A stretch of 6,852 nt of DNA, taken from positions 1 to 6,852 of the forward strand of contig JAKSDN010000185.1 of NCBI GenBank assembly GCA_022360075.1. Reading direction: 5' to 3'. This DNA is from Kiloniellales bacterium. Its GTDB lineage: Bacteria > Pseudomonadota > Alphaproteobacteria > Kiloniellales > JAKSDN01. Positions 5,263-6,852 of the stretch are shown here, piece by piece. The stretch's first letter is position 1; each line of letters begins with the position of its first letter. The position numbers were made by a program, and so were the translations under genes. The notes below the pieces were generated by a model that saw only the letters and a list, made by a program, of their open reading frames with translations, had not been told where the DNA came from and ran no database searches.

Positions 5263-5349
5263 GCGGATGTGGCGGAATTGGTAGACGCGCTAGCTTCAGG
5301 TGCTAGTTCCCGTACGGGAGTGGAGGTTCGAGTCCTCTCATCCGCACCA
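5263..5349 (+). tRNA. tRNA-Leu (anticodon CAG)
   Basis: The acceptor GCGGATG (5263-5269) pairs with CATCCGC (5339-5345), followed by A and encoded CCA (5347-5349). The anticodon stem CTAGC/GCTAG encloses loop TTCAGGT with anticodon CAG at 5297-5299, which reads the CUG codon that dominates leucine in the neighbouring genes. The variable arm is TTCCCGTACGGGAG and the T-loop TTCGAGT. Its D-arm is identical to that of the preceding tRNA and its T-arm differs by one base. That suggests an old tandem duplication with divergence confined to the acceptor, anticodon stem and variable arm. Confidence 0.97.
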
Positions 5350-5375
5350 TCACCCGGCTTGACCCGGTGATCCAG
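5349..5375. repeat. Short palindromic repeat abutting the tRNA-Leu(CAG) 3' end
   Basis: ATCACC (5349-5354) and GGTGAT (5366-5371) flank a CGG-CTTGAC-CC centre and are followed by CCAG. This resembles the small CACCCGG...CCGGGTGA palindromes dispersed in many alphaproteobacterial spacers (recalled, not searched). It starts at the last base of the encoded CCA. It may double as an RNA-end hairpin for the tRNA transcript, although no T-run follows. Confidence 0.45.
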
Positions 5376-5401
5376 AGTGGCGCCTAGATCACCCGATTGC
5401 T

Positions 5402-5536
5402 CGTCATTGCGAGCGTAGCGAAGCAATCCAGTTGCGCGGGGATGAACGCTCCTCCGTCACCCTCATGGCGGAATACGCCATGGGCGCGATCAACGGGCGA
5501 CGGAGGCTGAATTGCTTCGCTGCGTTCGCAATGACG
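5402..5536. repeat. 135-bp nested inverted-repeat element (MITE/REP-like)
   Basis: The outer arms, 5402-5431 and 5507-5536, are inverted copies matching at 27 of 30 positions. They contain the TCATTGCGAGC...AGCGAAGCAAT core that recurs between genes in many alphaproteobacteria (recalled). Directly inside are CCTCCGTC (5451-5458) and GACGGAGG (5499-5506), and at the centre CATGGCG-GAATA-CGCCATG (5464-5482). All three pairs share one axis, so the whole unit could fold as a long hairpin or cruciform. No transposase is encoded. A further perfect 14-bp palindrome, TGACGGATCCGTCA (5538-5551), follows immediately. Confidence 0.75.
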
Positions 5537-5612
5537 ATGACGGATCCGTCAGTCGGCGCCGCCGGTAGCCGCTGAGCTTCGCGTTGCCGAGGCATGCCCA
5601 AACGCCGCTTCG

Positions 5613-5852
5613 CTAGAGCAAGAAGATCGCCATCAGCACGAGGGCGACGACCACGCCGATCGTGCTCCATTTCGTCAGCGCGACGAAGTTCTCGTAGGCT
5701 TCGAAATGCGGTTTCTCGTCGAAGTCCTGGAGGCCGCCCGTCCCGGCGACCGGAACGCCGGCCGCACTAGTCGCGGCCGATAGGTTCTGAGGCGGGTGTG
5801 CTCCCATCGTAGCAGCGGCGCTTTCATCGTTGGGAGCCATGGCTTTCTGCAT
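5613..5852 (-). CDS. aa3-type cytochrome c oxidase subunit IV
   Basis: The 79-residue protein has an Ala/Gly/Pro-rich soluble N-terminus (1-46) and then the family core HFEAYENFVALTKWSTIG at about 49-66. A single membrane helix (VVVALVLMAIFLL) ends the protein. This is the pattern of the small alphaproteobacterial aa3 oxidase subunit IV (COX4_pro_2, PF07835), an accessory one-helix subunit of the proton-pumping terminal oxidase in the inner membrane that is dispensable for catalysis in Paracoccus. The catalytic subunits are not in this window; the gene is often found alone. The start is uncertain: the ATG at 5852 has GGAG 11 bases upstream, while the ATG at 5840 lacks a site but would remove four residues. 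It is divergent from the CBS-domain gene. Confidence 0.85.
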   Translation of the reverse strand: MQKAMAPNDESAAATMGAHPPQNLSAATSAAGVPVAGTGGLQDFDEKPHFEAYENFVALTKWSTIGVVVALVLMAIFLL

Positions 5853-5949
5853 GGATCAAGCGTCTCCGGACCTGTTTGTGCGATCGCGCGATACGGTCAG
5901 CAGTCTTCATTCCTATGTGTGGTCGGCCGGTCGGTCGATCTAATCGATC

Positions 5950-5964
5950 CAAGACCACGTCTTG
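5950..5964. promoter_or_regulatory. Inverted repeat in the divergent spacer
   Basis: CAAGAC-CAC-GTCTTG, extended outward by GAT/ATC with one bulged C, lies roughly midway between the oxidase subunit IV and CBS-domain genes. It may be an operator or a short hairpin. No good promoter boxes could be fixed beside it. Confidence 0.3.
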
Positions 5965-6000
5965 ATCGTTCCAGCCGATCACGCAGAGCCCTATGAAGCT

Positions 6001-6014
6001 GCGCCATATGGCGC
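6001..6014. promoter_or_regulatory. 14-bp perfect palindrome upstream of the CBS-domain gene
   Basis: GCGCCATATGGCGC lies 59 bases before the CBS-domain start codon. Its length and position suit a dimeric regulator site. The regulator is unknown. Confidence 0.35.
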
Positions 6015-6073
6015 TAGCCTTGGGGTTCTCTTTTCGTTGGCGGCAAGCTCCGCGATTTGCTGGGAGGCGGTGC

Positions 6074-6496
6074 ATGCAACGAAAGATCATTCCCGATGTG
6101 GTCAGCGGTCAGAAACTCGTCGAGATGCCGGGCAGCGCCACGGTCTTCGAGGCGGCGAAGCTGATGCAGGCGAACGGCGTCGGCTCGGTCCTGGTCACCA
6201 AGGATGGCAGCCTGGAGGGGATCTTCACCGAGCGGGACATGGTGTGCCGGGTCGTCGCGCGGGGCCTCGCGCCGGAGGAGACGAGCCTGGATCAGGTTAT
6301 GACCCGCAAGCCCGACACGATCGACGCCAACGCGACGGCGATCGAGGCGCTGCGCCTGATGCAAGATGGCGGTTACCGCCATTTGCCGGTGGTGCAGGCC
6401 GGCAAGCTCGTGGGCATCGTCTCGCGCCGGGATTTCTTCGGCGTCGAAAAGGCCAGGCTGGATGAGGAAACCTCCCTCTGGGAGGAGATCGGCTAG
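6074..6496 (+). CDS. Stand-alone two-CBS-domain protein
   Basis: From the ATG at 6074 the protein is 140 residues and consists almost entirely of a CBS pair. CBS1 is about residues 5-64 with GSVLVTKDGSLEGIFTERDM (37-56); CBS2 is about 75-125 with YRHLPVVQAGKLVGIVSRRD (101-120). Such Bateman modules bind adenosine nucleotides (AMP, ATP, NAD or SAM) and act as energy or ligand sensors; free-standing ones are cytoplasmic and usually of unknown partner. An in-frame ATG at 5993 would add 27 Arg-rich residues, but GGGAGG (6062-6067) 6 bases before 6074, and the start of the domain right after it, favour the shorter form. The acidic tail (DEETSLWEEIG) follows CBS2. Nothing nearby reveals its target. 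Confidence 0.9.
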   Translation: MQRKIIPDVVSGQKLVEMPGSATVFEAAKLMQANGVGSVLVTKDGSLEGIFTERDMVCRVVARGLAPEETSLDQVMTRKPDTIDANATAIEALRLMQDGGYRHLPVVQAGKLVGIVSRRDFFGVEKARLDEETSLWEEIG

Positions 6497-6654
6497 GGGC
6501 TGGCCTCCGCGAGACCCGTAAATCGGATGGTTCCTCTCGATATCCCCTCTCGCTTGATGGGCTACGGGATGCAGACATCTCTTCTTACGGCGGGTCAGAC
6601 GGGCTGGCATTGGGCCGATCCTCATAGAAACGGAAGTCTTGCTTTGTTTCTTTG

Positions 6655-6669
6655 GTCCGCTTTGCGGAC
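6655..6669. terminator. GTCCGC hairpin, possible bidirectional terminator
   Basis: GTCCGC-TTT-GCGGAC is a 6-bp GC stem with a 3-base loop, about 160 bases after the CBS-domain stop. It is preceded by TTTGTTTCTTTG and followed by CGCCCCC, so T-rich sequence lies on the wrong side for the CBS gene. It may instead be part of a dispersed repeat. Confidence 0.3.
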
Positions 6670-6757
6670 GCCCCCACCCTAGCCCTCCCCCTCAAGGGGA
6701 AGGGAAAATCCAAGCCCGCTCAATGATTTAATCTCCCTCCCCCGTAAGAGGGGCAAA
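6670..6757. repeat. C-rich/G-rich hairpin repeats, two diverged units
   Basis: Unit one has CCCT-CCCC-C, TCAA, then GGGG-A-AGGG (6683-6704), preceded by CGCCCCCACCCTAGC. Unit two (6732-6757) has TCCCTCCCCC, GTAAGA, then GGGGCAAAAG. The pattern CCCTCCCC...AAGGGG.AGGG is a familiar intergenic repeat type in proteobacteria. The stretch from 6497 to 6852 (356 bases) contains no open frame with a start signal or recognisable product. Confidence 0.5.
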
Positions 6758-6828
6758 AGTCCGGGCCGTGTTGGCGGTATCGAGAGATGGTGGTGCCTTC
6801 CGGTCTTGGCTGCAGTGCCGGCGTGCGT

Positions 6829-6852
6829 GCTTCGAGACGCCCCTTTGGGGCT
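6829..6852. repeat. Repeat-like hairpin cut by the window edge
   Basis: GCTTCGAGACGCCCC-TTT-GGGGCT ends the window with the 5-bp stem GCCCC/GGGGC. The CTTCGAGACGC lead followed by a GC hairpin resembles a dispersed alphaproteobacterial palindromic repeat whose second half would lie beyond the edge. Confidence 0.4.

Noticed and set aside
5173..5370. 65-codon open frame across the two tRNA genes
   Set aside because: It overlaps both cloverleaf genes and has no independent start signal.
5349..5551. Integration attachment site of a genomic island at the tRNA-Leu 3' end
   Set aside because: No integrase gene and no second copy of the tRNA end is visible downstream; the adjacent sequence is better explained by small palindromic repeats.
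5993..6073. 27-residue N-terminal extension of the CBS-domain protein
   Set aside because: The extension is Arg/Phe-rich, contains the palindrome at 6001-6014, and lacks a Shine-Dalgarno; GGGAGG before 6074 marks the better start.
6014..6625. 203-codon antisense open frame over the CBS-domain gene
   Set aside because: Shadow of a clear two-CBS-domain protein; no motif of its own.

Overview
The window is GC-rich (roughly 60-65% by eye) with dense Shine-Dalgarno-led genes. It looks chromosomal and alphaproteobacterial, probably from a Rhodospirillales-like lineage. Three things point there: a short aa3-type cytochrome c oxidase subunit IV of the alphaproteobacterial kind, an orphan MlaC/Ttg2D-type periplasmic protein, and intergenic palindromic repeats of the kind scattered through such genomes. 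The lineage is an inference; no rRNA gene or single-copy phylogenetic marker is present.

Left part (1-1846): the first 22 codons of a leftward gene run off the edge. A 308-base spacer rich in inverted and direct repeats separates it from a rightward, divergent MocR/GabR-type regulator (GntR-like winged helix fused to a fold-type I aminotransferase domain, PLP lysine retained). The spacer carries two TCCA/TGGA inverted repeats, one ending only 9 bases before the regulator's start codon. This is the usual arrangement for a MocR protein controlling itself and its divergent neighbour.

Middle (1847-4911): an exported MlaC-family protein (rightward) converges on a small exported protein of unknown function (leftward). 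Upstream of the latter, on the minus strand, is a compact candidate small RNA with promoter-like boxes, a first hairpin with a six-C loop, and an 11-bp terminator hairpin followed by TTTTTCTT. Further right, two leftward genes 59 bases apart form a probable operon: a two-helix membrane peptide, then a methyltransferase with the sequence signatures of the SABATH carboxyl methyltransferase family, best known from plants.

Right part (4912-6852): a sigma70-like promoter precedes two tandem tRNA-Leu genes (anticodons GAG and CAG), both with encoded CCA. They are followed at once by a short palindrome and then by a 135-bp element of three nested inverted repeats. Next come a leftward aa3 oxidase subunit IV gene and, divergent from it, a two-CBS-domain protein with a 14-bp perfect palindrome upstream. 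The last ~350 bases hold no convincing gene, only hairpins and repeat-like sequence.

The most interesting items are the candidate small RNA (about 3292-3371, minus), the bacterial SABATH-type methyltransferase operon, the MocR operator region and the nested-repeat element beside the tRNA genes. No CRISPR array, transposase gene or phage gene is visible.
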